DNA of 13,296 nucleotides. Origin: Mariprofundaceae bacterium (GTDB lineage Bacteria > Pseudomonadota > Zetaproteobacteria > Mariprofundales > Mariprofundaceae). The position numbers and the translations under genes were made by a program. Positions 6,234 to 13,296 of the stretch are shown here, piece by piece. Position 1 is the stretch's first letter. Each line of letters opens with the position of its first letter. The stretch spans positions 1 through 13,296 of the forward strand of contig JALUXN010000149.1 of NCBI GenBank assembly GCA_027018975.1, given 5' to 3'. The notes below the pieces were generated by a model. That model was given only the letters and a program-made list of their open reading frames with translations, was not told the origin of the DNA and did not search any database.

Positions 6234-7880
6234 GTGTCCAAATTAACTGAGTTGCCGGAATGGAAACAGTTGCAGGCGCATGCGGCGGCGATGCGTTCGG
6301 TGCATATGCGCGAACTCTTCGCCTCCGAGCCGGATCGTTTTGCGCGCAATTCGCTGCAGTTTGGCGATTTGCTGCTCGACTACTCCAAAAACATCATCAC
6401 TGACGAGACTAAGCGGCTGCTGTTTGATCTGGCGCGGGCGCGCGATGTGCAGGGGTGGCGGGAGCGACTGCTCAATGGCGAGAAGATCAACAACACCGAA
6501 CAGCGGGCGGTGCTGCATACAGCGCTGCGCAACCGCAGCAATCGGCCGATTCTGGTCGATGGTCAGGATGTGATGCCGGAGGTGAACCGGGTGCTGGCGC
6601 AGATGCGCGAATTTACCGAAAAGGTGCGCAGCGGTGCGTGGAAGGGGAGTACCGGCAAGCCGATCACTGATATTGTTAATATCGGCATCGGCGGCTCCGA
6701 TCTCGGCCCAGTGATGGTCACCGAAGCACTCACCCCGTTTGGCCGCGATAAGTTGCACATGCACTTTGTCTCCAATGTTGATGGTACGCATCTGGTCGAG
6801 ACACTGCGCCATCTGCATCGCGAGACGACGCTGTTTGTGATCGTCTCCAAAACATTCACTACCCAGGAGACGATCACCAATGCCCGTTCGGCGCGCGACT
6901 GGTTCCTCACCCGTGGCGGCACCAAGCAGGCGGTGGCCAAACACTTTGTCGCGGTCTCCACCAATGCGCGGGCGGTCTCGGCCTTCGGCATCGATACGGC
7001 CAATATGTTCGAGTTCTGGGACTGGGTGGGTGGCCGCTACTCACTCTGGAGTGCGGTGGGGCTCTCCATTGCGCTCTATATCGGCATGGACAATTTTGAA
7101 GAGTTGCTGGCCGGTGCGCATGCGATGGATGAGCATTTCCGCAGTGCGCCGCTGGAGGAGAATATGCCGGTGATCCTCGCCATGCTGGGGATCTGGTATA
7201 ACAATTTCTTCGATGCCCAGTCGCATGCGATTCTGCCTTATGATCAATATATGCATCGCTTCCCTGCCTATTTCCAGCAGGGCGACATGGAGAGCAACGG
7301 CAAGCGGGTGACCCACGACGGCGAGCCAGTGGACTACTCCACCGGGCCGATCATCTGGGGTGAGCCGGGCACCAACGGCCAGCACGCCTTCTATCAGCTG
7401 ATTCATCAGGGATCCAAGCTGGTACCGTGCGATTTTCTTGCCCCGATTGAGACGAAAAACCCGATCGGCAGCCACCACCAGATGCTGCTCTCCAACTTCT
7501 TCGCCCAGACCGAGGCGTTGATGAAGGGCAAAACGGAGGATGAGGTGCGCGCCGAGCTGGCCGCTGAAGGGTTGTCCGGCGATGCGCTGGAGGCGCTGGT
7601 GCCGCACAAAGTGTTCCCCGGCAACAAGCCGACCAATTCCATCATGTTCCAGAAACTGACGCCGCACACGCTCGGCATGCTGATCGCCATGTATGAGCAT
7701 AAGATCTTCGTGCAGAGCGTGATCTGGGATGTGAACGCCTTCGATCAGTGGGGCGTGGAGCTGGGCAAGCAGCTGGCGCGCAAGATCTTGCCGGAGCTGG
7801 ATGGCTTTGAGGAGGTGAACAGTCACGACGCCTCGACCAATGGCTTGATCAATTTTTACAAGGCGCACAAGCGGGAGTAG
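6234..7880 (+). CDS. pgi: Glucose-6-phosphate isomerase Pgi, GTG start
   Basis: Pgi interconverts glucose-6-phosphate and fructose-6-phosphate in the cytoplasm. The protein has 548 residues, essentially the length of the E. coli enzyme (549). The sugar-phosphate-binding GIGGSDLGP begins at residue 151, and SKTFTTQET lies at 205-213. Family signature 1 is WVGGRYSLWSAVGL (264-277) and signature 2 is FDQWGVELGK (503-512). The catalytic residues are at the expected places: Glu353 in QQGDMESNGK, His384 in NGQHAFYQ and Lys512. The start is GTG at 6234, preceded by GGGGAGGG at 6223-6230. The next Met is residue 20, too late for the N-terminal helices. It faces away from glgA and converges on the ABC permease gene, with only 4 bp between stop codons. 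It links the ROK kinase product to glycolysis or gluconeogenesis. Confidence 0.98.
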   Translation: MSKLTELPEWKQLQAHAAAMRSVHMRELFASEPDRFARNSLQFGDLLLDYSKNIITDETKRLLFDLARARDVQGWRERLLNGEKINNTEQRAVLHTALRNRSNRPILVDGQDVMPEVNRVLAQMREFTEKVRSGAWKGSTGKPITDIVNIGIGGSDLGPVMVTEALTPFGRDKLHMHFVSNVDGTHLVETLRHLHRETTLFVIVSKTFTTQETITNARSARDWFLTRGGTKQAVAKHFVAVSTNARAVSAFGIDTANMFEFWDWVGGRYSLWSAVGLSIALYIGMDNFEELLAGAHAMDEHFRSAPLEENMPVILAMLGIWYNNFFDAQSHAILPYDQYMHRFPAYFQQGDMESNGKRVTHDGEPVDYSTGPIIWGEPGTNGQHAFYQLIHQGSKLVPCDFLAPIETKNPIGSHHQMLLSNFFAQTEALMKGKTEDEVRAELAAEGLSGDALEALVPHKVFPGNKPTNSIMFQKLTPHTLGMLIAMYEHKIFVQSVIWDVNAFDQWGVELGKQLARKILPELDGFEEVNSHDASTNGLINFYKAHKRE

Positions 7881-7891
7881 GGCGCTACTCC
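7874..7891. terminator. Perfect stem-loop containing both convergent stop codons
   Basis: GGAGTAG (7874-7880) and CTACTCC (7885-7891) are exact reverse complements around the loop GGCG. The left arm ends with the pgi stop TAG, and the right arm begins with the reverse complement of the permease stop TAG. Because it is symmetric, it could fold in the transcripts of both genes and act as a bidirectional terminator or 3'-end stabiliser. No T-run follows on either strand, so it is not a classical intrinsic terminator. Confidence 0.5.
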
Positions 7892-8655
7892 TTCATCCGC
7901 CAGCCACGCCGCCAGAGCAGCCAGCAGGTGATGTAGGTGAGCAGCGCAGTGGTGATGACCACGGCCACCGAGTGGTAGGGGTCGCTGTCGCCGACGCCTA
8001 GGAAGCCGTGGCGGAAGCCGTCGGTGAGGTAGAAGAAGGGGTTGAAGCTGTTGATCGACTGCCAGAGCGGCGGCAGCTGTTTGACCGAGTAGAAGACGCC
8101 GGAGAGGAAGGTGAGCGGCATGACGACAAAGTTCGTCACCATCGCCACGCGGTCAAAATCTTTCGCCCACATGCCGCCGATCAAGCCAAGGCCACCCATG
8201 ATGATGCTGCCGCAGATGCCATAGACCGCCACCATCCACGGGTGTAGCAGTTCGATCTGCACAAATGGCAGCAGCACGCCGAGAAAGACCGTCGCCACAA
8301 TCACCGCCCGCACCACGGCGGCAGCGAGAAACGCCGTCACCACCTCGGCGGCGGAGAGCGGCGCCATCAGCAGGTAGATCTGCATCCCCATCACCTTGCC
8401 CATGATCATCGAGCTGGAGGTATTGGCGAAGGCGTTCTGCATCATCGCCATCATCGCCAGCCCCGGCACCAGAAAACTGAAATAATCCACCTGCAGACCG
8501 GGCACATGGCGGTCGCCCATCGCGTAGCGGAAAATGACCAGATAGAGCATCGCCGTCAGCGCCGGCGTCACCACCGTCTGCATATTCACGCGCAGAAAGC
8601 GGCGCACTTCACGCATGAAGAGCGTCCACATGCCGAGGTGATTAGCCGGCCGCAT
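7885..8655 (-). CDS. ABC-2 type permease, YadH/NodJ-like
   Basis: This 256-residue inner-membrane permease belongs to the ABC-2 family and has the same length as E. coli YadH, which it resembles in sequence as I recall it. It probably forms an exporter with the ATPase encoded just upstream; the substrate is unknown. Hydrophobic helices lie at about 28-46, 59-77, 104-132, 139-163, 170-190 and 228-248. The ABC-2 signature region, with PLTFLSGVFYSVKQLPPLWQ at 180-199 and then NPFFYLTDGFRHGF, is well preserved. The start at 8655 (MRPANHLGMW) is supported by GGAGGAG 7 nt upstream. It overlaps the end of the ATPase gene by 14 nt, indicating translational coupling. A longer reading from 8730 would lie wholly inside the ATPase gene and lacks support. 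The gene converges on pgi. Confidence 0.9.
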   Translation of the reverse strand: MRPANHLGMWTLFMREVRRFLRVNMQTVVTPALTAMLYLVIFRYAMGDRHVPGLQVDYFSFLVPGLAMMAMMQNAFANTSSSMIMGKVMGMQIYLLMAPLSAAEVVTAFLAAAVVRAVIVATVFLGVLLPFVQIELLHPWMVAVYGICGSIIMGGLGLIGGMWAKDFDRVAMVTNFVVMPLTFLSGVFYSVKQLPPLWQSINSFNPFFYLTDGFRHGFLGVGDSDPYHSVAVVITTALLTYITCWLLWRRGWRMKE

Positions 8656-9607
8656 GCTGACTCTCCTCCGCGTGTTGGGTGAGGCGCAAAAAGACATCCT
8701 CCAGATCTTCGCGCCGCACACCGGCATCACGCGGTGGGCCGAAACAGCTCACCGCCGCCTGATAGGCGTGGTGGAAGGTCGTACCACCGCCCTGCTGCGC
8801 GCCCAGTTTCAGGCAGAGACCATCGCTTTTGAAGCGCGGCTCCAGCGCGTGCAGCGCCGTATCCGCTGCGGCCGGATCGAGCGGATGGCCATAATCGAGC
8901 CAGAGGTAGGAGGAGGCGATCTCCTGCAGCATCTCCTGCATCGGCCGCGCCGTCAGCAGCCGGCCACGATCGATAATCGCCACTTGATCGCAGAGCTCTT
9001 CGGCCTCATCGAGATAGTGGGTGGTGAGCAGGATGGTTGTGCCGCCCGCATTCAGTTCGCGCATGAAATCCCACAGGCGGCGACGCAGTTCGACATCGAC
9101 ACCGGCAGTCGGCTCATCAAGGATCACCAGCTGCGGCCGATGCACCAGCGCTTGCGCCACTAGCAGTCGCCGGCGCATACCGCCGGAGAGTTGGCGGGTG
9201 TTTTTACCGGCGTGCTGCAGCAGCTCCAGCCGCTCCAGCAGCTCGTCGATCCACGCCGTTTCCGCCCGATAACCGAACAGACCGGCGGTATAGGCGAGTA
9301 CTTCGCGCGGCGTGAAGAAGGGGTCAAACGCCATCTCCTGCGGCACCACACCCATTCGCCGTTTGCAGCTGTCGCGATGGGCGAAGAGATCGTCGCCAAA
9401 CATGCGAATCGCTCCGGCCGTGGCGCGCACTGTGTCGGCGAGAATGTTGATCAGCGTGCTCTTGCCCGCGCCGTTGGGGCCGAGCAGGGCGAAAAAGCTG
9501 CCCTGCGGCACATCGAGCGAGACACCATCGAGCGCCCGATGACCATTGTCATAGGTTTTCCCTAACTCGCGAATTTCCAGTATATTTTTCAAATCACCAT
9601 CCTGCAT
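8642..9607 (-). CDS. ABC transporter ATP-binding protein, YadG/NodI-like
   Basis: This 321-residue cytoplasmic ATPase should power the adjacent ABC-2 permease. All nucleotide-binding motifs are visible: Walker A GPNGAGKST (43-51), Q-loop Gln90, signature LSGGM (140-144), Walker B VILDEPTAGVD (161-171) and switch His197. It falls in the DrrA/NodI/CcmA group of drug, polysaccharide or lipid exporters, and the pairing matches E. coli yadG-yadH. Its C-terminus extends past the ATPase core and ends with DLEDVFLRLT, typical of this group. The start is uncertain. ATG at 9607 (MQDGDLKN) has no ribosome site. A TTG at 9592 (giving MKNILEIRE) has AGGA 6 nt upstream and is a serious alternative. A reading from 9709 would run through the divergent promoter region and is unlikely. 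Confidence 0.9.
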   Translation of the reverse strand: MQDGDLKNILEIRELGKTYDNGHRALDGVSLDVPQGSFFALLGPNGAGKSTLINILADTVRATAGAIRMFGDDLFAHRDSCKRRMGVVPQEMAFDPFFTPREVLAYTAGLFGYRAETAWIDELLERLELLQHAGKNTRQLSGGMRRRLLVAQALVHRPQLVILDEPTAGVDVELRRRLWDFMRELNAGGTTILLTTHYLDEAEELCDQVAIIDRGRLLTARPMQEMLQEIASSYLWLDYGHPLDPAAADTALHALEPRFKSDGLCLKLGAQQGGGTTFHHAYQAAVSCFGPPRDAGVRREDLEDVFLRLTQHAEESQHAAG

Positions 9608-9658
9608 GTTTGGGCGTGGTCGGACGCAACCATTCCACCGCGCCATCAACGCGGCGGC

Positions 9659-9687
9659 ACTATTCCACAGTGGAGTATCGCAAGCAA
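9659..9687 (-). promoter_or_regulatory. Candidate promoter for the ABC exporter genes
   Basis: On the minus strand TTGCTT (9687-9682) and AATAGT (9664-9659) are 17 bp apart, with partial matches to the sigma70 -35 and -10 elements. This would start transcription near 9652, about 45 nt before the ATPase ATG. On the opposite strand TATGCT (9694-9699) is a possible -10 for gatC, but it has only a poor -35 (TGGAGT, 9671-9676). The two would overlap. Both calls rest on weak consensus matches. Confidence 0.25.
9661..9677. repeat. Short palindrome in the ABC/gatC divergent region
   Basis: TATTCCA and TGGAGTA flank CAG and form a 7-bp inverted repeat with one mismatch (G-U in RNA). It lies between the candidate -35 and -10 of the ABC genes and covers the possible gatC -35. 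ATTCCAC within it (9662-9668) also occurs at 9632-9638, 30 bp away. It is a possible operator, but such short matches are expected by chance in 123 bp. Confidence 0.25.
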
Positions 9688-9730
9688 TGTCGCTATGCTT
9701 CGCGGCCATTTTCCGATGGAGTTTTCCTCA

Positions 9731-10009
9731 ATGAACATTGATGTCCAAAAAGTCGCCATGCTGGCGCGCATCCGTTTGACGGATGAGGAGGCCGCCGAGC
9801 TCGGCCCGCAACTATCCAACATTATCGGCTATGTCGAACAGCTGGCCAGCGTCGATACCGACGGTGTGGCCGCCACCGCCCACCCGCACGATGCCGCCAT
9901 GCCGCTGCGCGCCGATGCGGTGACCAACAGCAACCGCCGTGATGCCCTGCAGCAGCCGGCGCCGAAAATCGAATCCGGCCTCTATGTGGTGCCGAAGGTG
10001 GTGGAGTAA
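9731..10009 (+). CDS. gatC: Asp/Glu-tRNA amidotransferase subunit C (GatC)
   Basis: GatC is the small subunit that wraps around and stabilises GatA in the GatCAB amidotransferase. The protein has 92 residues (family about 95). It shows the typical N-terminal helices (VQKVAMLARIRLTDEEAAEL, 5-24), a QLSNIIGYVEQL segment (27-38), and the conserved tail with the LR-D motif (59-62) and ending GLYVVPKVVE. The start at 9731 is preceded by GGAG 9 nt upstream. In-frame ATGs at 9695 and 9716 would add residues not typical of the family. It opens the gatC-gatA-gatB operon, with only 3 nt to gatA, and is divergent from the ABC genes. Confidence 0.95.
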   Translation: MNIDVQKVAMLARIRLTDEEAAELGPQLSNIIGYVEQLASVDTDGVAATAHPHDAAMPLRADAVTNSNRRDALQQPAPKIESGLYVVPKVVE

Positions 10010-10012
10010 ACC

Positions 10013-11491
10013 ATGCCCTATTCATCGCTCTCTGATATTCAAACCCGCCTGGAAAACGGCGAAACCACCGCAGTTGCTGTGGCACAAACCTATCTCGACC
10101 GTATCGCCGCCCATAACGACGCGCTCAATGCCTTTGTCCATATCGATACCGAACATGTGCTGGCGCAGGCAAAAGCCTCCGACGCCCACCGCGCCGAGCA
10201 TGGCGCCCGCCCGCTGGAGGGGCTGCCGATTGCGGTGAAAGATATTTTCTGCACACAGGACGGGCCGACGCAGTGCTGCTCCAAGATCCTCAAAGATTTC
10301 CACGCCCCCTACGATGCGCATGTGATCACCAAGCTGAAAGAGGCTGGCGCGGTACTGGTCGGCAAAACCAACATGGATGAGTTCGCCATGGGCTCCTCGA
10401 CCGAAACCTCCGCCTTCGGCCCCTGTCGCAATCCGTGGAACACCGACTGCATCCCCGGCGGCTCCTCCGGCGGCTCGGCTGCGGCGGTGGCTGCGGCACT
10501 GACACCGGCGGCGCTGGGCACCGATACCGGCGGCTCGATCCGTCAACCGGCAGCGGTCACCGGCATCACCGGCCTGAAGCCGACCTACGGGCGCGTCTCG
10601 CGGCGCGGCATTATCGCCTTCGCCTCCTCGCTCGATCAGGCCGGGCCGATGACCCGCACGGTGAAAGATGCCGCCATGATCACTGCCGCCATCGCCGGCC
10701 ACGATCCGGCCGATGCCACCTCGGTGGCCGATGCGCCGATGCCCGACTGGCTCGCCGCTTGTGACGCGCAGTCGATGCAGGGCATGAAGATCGGTAAGCC
10801 GAAGGAGTATTTTGTCGATGGCATGGATGCCGACGTGCGCGCAGCGGTGGAAGCGGCGCTGAAACAGTGCGAAGCGCTCGGTGCCGAGATTGTTGACATC
10901 AGCCTGCCGCACACCGACAAGGCGGTCGCCGCCTACTATGTGATCGCGCCATCGGAGGCCTCCGCCAATCTGTCGCGCTATGACAGTGTCCGCTACGGCC
11001 ACCGCTGCGACGATCCCGAAGACCTGCTCGACATGTACACCCGCAGCCGCGACGAAGGCTTTGGCTCTGAAGTGAAACGCCGCATCCTCACCGGTGCCTT
11101 CGCCCTCTCCTCCGGCTACTACGATGCCTACTATCTCAAAGCACAGCAGGTACGCACGCTGATTCAGCGCGATTTCATCGAAGCGTTCAAACAGGTCGAT
11201 GTGATCGCCACGCCGACCTCGCCGGTGCCTGCCTTCAAGCTGGGTGAAAAGACTGACGATCCGCTCACCATGTACCTCTCCGACATCTTCACGATCGCCG
11301 TCAATTTGGCGGGTCTGCCCGGCCTGTCACAGCCGTGCGGATTCAGCGGTGGACTGCCGGTCGGCCTGCAGTGGATTGGCCCCGCATGGCGCGAAGATCT
11401 CATCCTCTCCGCTGCCGCCGCCTATGAGTCGGCGACCGATTGGAGCAAGCAAACACCTGAACAATTCAGTCCGGCCGGAGGTGACGCATGA
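10013..11491 (+). CDS. gatA: Asp/Glu-tRNA amidotransferase subunit A (GatA)
   Basis: GatA hydrolyses glutamine and passes ammonia through a channel to GatB for amidation of Glu-tRNA(Gln) or Asp-tRNA(Asn). The protein has 492 residues (family about 485) and belongs to the amidase-signature family. The catalytic Ser-cisSer-Lys triad is visible: Lys76 in LPIAVKD, Ser151 in GGSSGGSAAAVA (149-160) and Ser175 in DTGGSIRQPA (171-180). These match the K79/S154/S178 set of the S. aureus enzyme with a uniform shift of three. Further family blocks are VGKTNMDEFAMGSS (116-129) and GLKPTYGRVSRRG (from 187). GGAG 6 nt upstream supports the ATG at 10013. The stop overlaps the gatB start (ATGA). Confidence 0.98.
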   Translation: MPYSSLSDIQTRLENGETTAVAVAQTYLDRIAAHNDALNAFVHIDTEHVLAQAKASDAHRAEHGARPLEGLPIAVKDIFCTQDGPTQCCSKILKDFHAPYDAHVITKLKEAGAVLVGKTNMDEFAMGSSTETSAFGPCRNPWNTDCIPGGSSGGSAAAVAAALTPAALGTDTGGSIRQPAAVTGITGLKPTYGRVSRRGIIAFASSLDQAGPMTRTVKDAAMITAAIAGHDPADATSVADAPMPDWLAACDAQSMQGMKIGKPKEYFVDGMDADVRAAVEAALKQCEALGAEIVDISLPHTDKAVAAYYVIAPSEASANLSRYDSVRYGHRCDDPEDLLDMYTRSRDEGFGSEVKRRILTGAFALSSGYYDAYYLKAQQVRTLIQRDFIEAFKQVDVIATPTSPVPAFKLGEKTDDPLTMYLSDIFTIAVNLAGLPGLSQPCGFSGGLPVGLQWIGPAWREDLILSAAAAYESATDWSKQTPEQFSPAGGDA

Positions 11492-12921
11492 GTTGGGAAA
11501 CTGTGATTGGACTGGAAGTCCACTGCCAGCTGAACACCAAAACCAAAGCCTTCTGCGGCTGCTCGACCGCCTTCGGTGCCGAGCCGAACACCCAGACTTG
11601 CCCGGTCTGCCTCGGCATGCCGGGTCAACTGCCGGTGCTCAACAAGGTGGCGGTGGAGAAGACCATCCTCACCGGTTTGGCGATCAACGCCAAAATCAAT
11701 CTGGAGTCGAAGTTTGACCGCAAGAACTACTTCTACCCCGATCTGCCCAAGGGGTATCAGATTTCGCAATTTGCCGTGCCGATTGTCGAGGGCGGCTATA
11801 TCGATATTCCGACCAAGGATGGTGGCGAGAAGCGCCTTGGCGTCACCCGTATCCATATGGAGGAGGATGCCGGCAAATCGATGCATGAGGGGCTCGATGC
11901 CGTCTCCCATATCGACCTCAACCGCTCCGGTATCCCGCTGATGGAGATCGTCTCCGAGCCGGATATGCGCTCTGCCGACGAGGCGGTCGCCTACCTGAAA
12001 CAGCTGCACCAGATTATCCGCTTCCTCGGCGTCTCCGATGCCGATATGGAGAAGGGGCAGTTCCGCTGCGATGCCAACATCTCCGTACGCCGCCCCGGCG
12101 AGCCGTTCGGCACCCGCACTGAGATGAAGAACATGAACTCCTTCCGCCACATCAAGCAGGCGATCGAGTTCGAGGTACTGCGCCAGATTGAGATTATTGA
12201 GGATGGCGGCAAGGTAATTCAGGAGACCCGCCTGTGGGATTCGGTCAAAAACGAGTCCCGCTCCATGCGCGGCAAGGAGGAGGCGCACGATTACCGCTAC
12301 TTCCCCGAACCTGATCTCCCGCCCCTGCGCGTCACGCAGGAGGAGGTTGATCAGCTCAAAGCGGGCATGCCGGAGCTGCCGGCGCAGCTGCGTCACCGCT
12401 TTGAGGCAGAGTATGGACTCTCCGCCTACGATGCCGATGTATTGACCCAGACGCGTGAACTGGCTGACTGGTACGAGGCGCTGGTCGCCGCCCATCCGGC
12501 TGACCCCAAGCGGTGCGCCAACTGGATGGCGAATGAACTGCTCGGCCGCCTCAAAGAGGCGAATCAGGAGCTGCACGATTCCAAAGTAACACCGGCGCGT
12601 CTGGCTGCTCTGCTCGATCGACTGGCCGATAACACCATCTCCGGCAAGGCGGCCAAGGATGTGCTCGATGCGATGATGGATTCGGATGATAGCGCCGATG
12701 CGATCATCGAAGCCAAAGGGCTCAAGCAGGTGAGCGACACCGGTGCGATCGATGCGTTGATCGCCGAGGTGATGGCCGCCAATCCGGCGCAGGTTGAGAG
12801 CTATCGCGCCGGCAAGGAGAAGCTGATGGGCTTCTTTGTTGGACAGGTGATGAAAGCCTCACGCGGCACCGCCAATCCGGGGCTCGTCAACCAGCGTCTG
12901 AAAGCACTGTTGAAGGGTTAA
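11488..12921 (+). CDS. gatB: Asp/Glu-tRNA amidotransferase subunit B (GatB)
   Basis: GatB binds the misacylated tRNA, activates the side chain with ATP and carries out transamidation with ammonia from GatA. The protein has 477 residues, the normal length. IGLEVHCQL (7-15) contains Glu10 and His12, and RIHMEEDAGK (121-130) contains Glu125; from memory these match the active-site metal region. Cys23, Cys25, Cys38 and Cys41 form a CxC...CxxC zinc site, which is lost in some homologues. YFYPDLPKGYQIS (81-93) and the family signature HIDLNRSGIPLMEIVSEPD (141-159) are intact. The C-terminal YqeY-like tRNA-binding domain covers about 330-477, with CANWMANELLGRL and the closing VGQVMKASRGTANP. A near-perfect ribosome site, GGAGGTGA (11477-11484), lies inside the gatA end, and the ATG overlaps the gatA stop. 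GatB rather than GatE identity is clear. Confidence 0.98.
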   Translation: MSWETVIGLEVHCQLNTKTKAFCGCSTAFGAEPNTQTCPVCLGMPGQLPVLNKVAVEKTILTGLAINAKINLESKFDRKNYFYPDLPKGYQISQFAVPIVEGGYIDIPTKDGGEKRLGVTRIHMEEDAGKSMHEGLDAVSHIDLNRSGIPLMEIVSEPDMRSADEAVAYLKQLHQIIRFLGVSDADMEKGQFRCDANISVRRPGEPFGTRTEMKNMNSFRHIKQAIEFEVLRQIEIIEDGGKVIQETRLWDSVKNESRSMRGKEEAHDYRYFPEPDLPPLRVTQEEVDQLKAGMPELPAQLRHRFEAEYGLSAYDADVLTQTRELADWYEALVAAHPADPKRCANWMANELLGRLKEANQELHDSKVTPARLAALLDRLADNTISGKAAKDVLDAMMDSDDSADAIIEAKGLKQVSDTGAIDALIAEVMAANPAQVESYRAGKEKLMGFFVGQVMKASRGTANPGLVNQRLKALLKG

Positions 12922-12927
12922 CAGCCC

Positions 12928-13296
12928 ATGCCGCAAGGAGTCCGCAGACTGCTGCTGGTCAGCGGACTCCTACTCGGCGCACTCTTGCTGCTGCTGGCGA
13001 CCATCAAGCCGGCCGATCTCTACGACGCATTCCAACAGCGACTGCAGCGCGAGAGCGGCATCCACATCATCGCCGGCCAACCCTCCATCTCCATCCTGCA
13101 CGGCATCGGCCTGCGCATCGATCACCTCGATGTCGATCACCACGATTTCCATCTACAGGCCGGTCACCTCGTGGTCACCGTACAGCTGCTGCCGCTGCTG
13201 CTCGGCAAGGTGAAAGCTGAAGAGCTCGATCTGCACGATGCGATCATCACCCTGCAGGCCAACCATGCACCGCTGAACCCCGCCGCCATCGCCGAG
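12928..13296 (+). CDS. AsmA-like membrane-anchored protein, N-terminal 123 residues (cut by window edge)
   Basis: I translated the plus strand from the ATG at 12928 and found an open frame of 123 codons to the window edge. Residues 6-25 form one hydrophobic helix after two arginines (signal anchor). The remainder resembles the N-terminal domain of AsmA-family proteins: a GQPSISIL strand (49-56), GIGLRIDHLDV, a LLPLLLGKVKAEELDL block and DAIITLQANHAPLN. In better-known members these long beta-rich proteins hang in the periplasm and are implicated in lipid movement or outer-membrane assembly. The gene starts 6 nt after the gatB stop, with only a weak AAGGG upstream, so it is likely cotranscribed with gatCAB. 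There is no obvious functional tie to tRNA amidation. The AsmA assignment rests on pattern resemblance in a fragment. Confidence 0.75.
   Translation, partial: MPQGVRRLLLVSGLLLGALLLLLATIKPADLYDAFQQRLQRESGIHIIAGQPSISILHGIGLRIDHLDVDHHDFHLQAGHLVVTVQLLPLLLGKVKAEELDLHDAIITLQANHAPLNPAAIAE

Noticed and set aside
8656..8730. 25-residue N-terminal extension of the ABC permease
   Set aside because: It would overlap the ATPase gene heavily. GGAGGAG placed 7 nt before 8655 marks the start.
11422..12576. 384-codon minus-strand open frame opposite gatB
   Set aside because: It is a shadow of gatB codon bias. Similar long frames lie opposite gatA (10022-11002) and pgi (7041-7868). None resembles a protein family I recognise.
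1..13296. Mobile elements, CRISPR arrays, tRNA/rRNA genes, toxin-antitoxin or defence genes
   Set aside because: I looked for regularly spaced repeats, transposase or integrase motifs and tRNA-like folds and found none. Coding is continuous with known housekeeping and motility genes.

Overview
The window is a gene-dense stretch of a bacterial chromosome with a strong G/C preference at third codon positions. It encodes flagellar type III export genes, bacterial glycogen and sugar-phosphate enzymes, a YadG/YadH-type ABC exporter and the GatCAB amidotransferase. An AsmA-like protein, the flagellar genes and the YadGH pair suggest a motile, diderm (Gram-negative) proteobacterium. The class cannot be fixed from the sequence: a gamma- or zetaproteobacterium would fit, but that is a guess. 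I see no mobile element, CRISPR array, tRNA or rRNA, and no sign of recent transfer.

Layout. Positions 1-6021 hold six genes on the minus strand, read right to left: glgA, a ROK sugar kinase (glk-like), fliQ, fliR, flhB and flhA. flhA runs off the left edge. glgA and the kinase share an ATGA stop/start overlap. Only 78 bp separate the kinase from fliQ, and that gap contains a plausible sigma70-type promoter whose -10 element lies inside a palindrome. pgi (6234-7880) is read rightward from a 212-bp intergenic region shared with glgA. It converges on the ABC exporter genes (ATPase 9607-8642, permease 8655-7885). The pgi and permease stop codons lie 4 bp apart inside one perfect 7-bp stem-loop. 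A 123-bp region with a small palindrome separates the ABC genes from the rightward gatC-gatA-gatB operon (9731-12921). Six bases later an AsmA-like membrane-anchored protein begins and runs off the right edge.

How the genes work together. The kinase (probably a glucokinase) makes glucose-6-phosphate, Pgi interconverts it with fructose-6-phosphate, and GlgA builds glycogen from ADP-glucose, so 3623-7880 is a small carbohydrate-storage module. FliQ, FliR, FlhB and FlhA form the membrane export gate of the flagellum. GatCAB converts misacylated Glu-tRNA(Gln) and/or Asp-tRNA(Asn) to the amidated forms.

I found no convincing undescribed system; these are recognisable housekeeping and motility genes. 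The points most worth a second look are: an FlhB cleavage motif reading NPTR instead of NPTH; the run of glycogen genes into flagellar export genes; the near-leaderless palindromic promoter proposed for fliQ; and the stem-loop made from two opposing stop codons between pgi and the permease gene. No gene-free stretch exceeds 300 bp.
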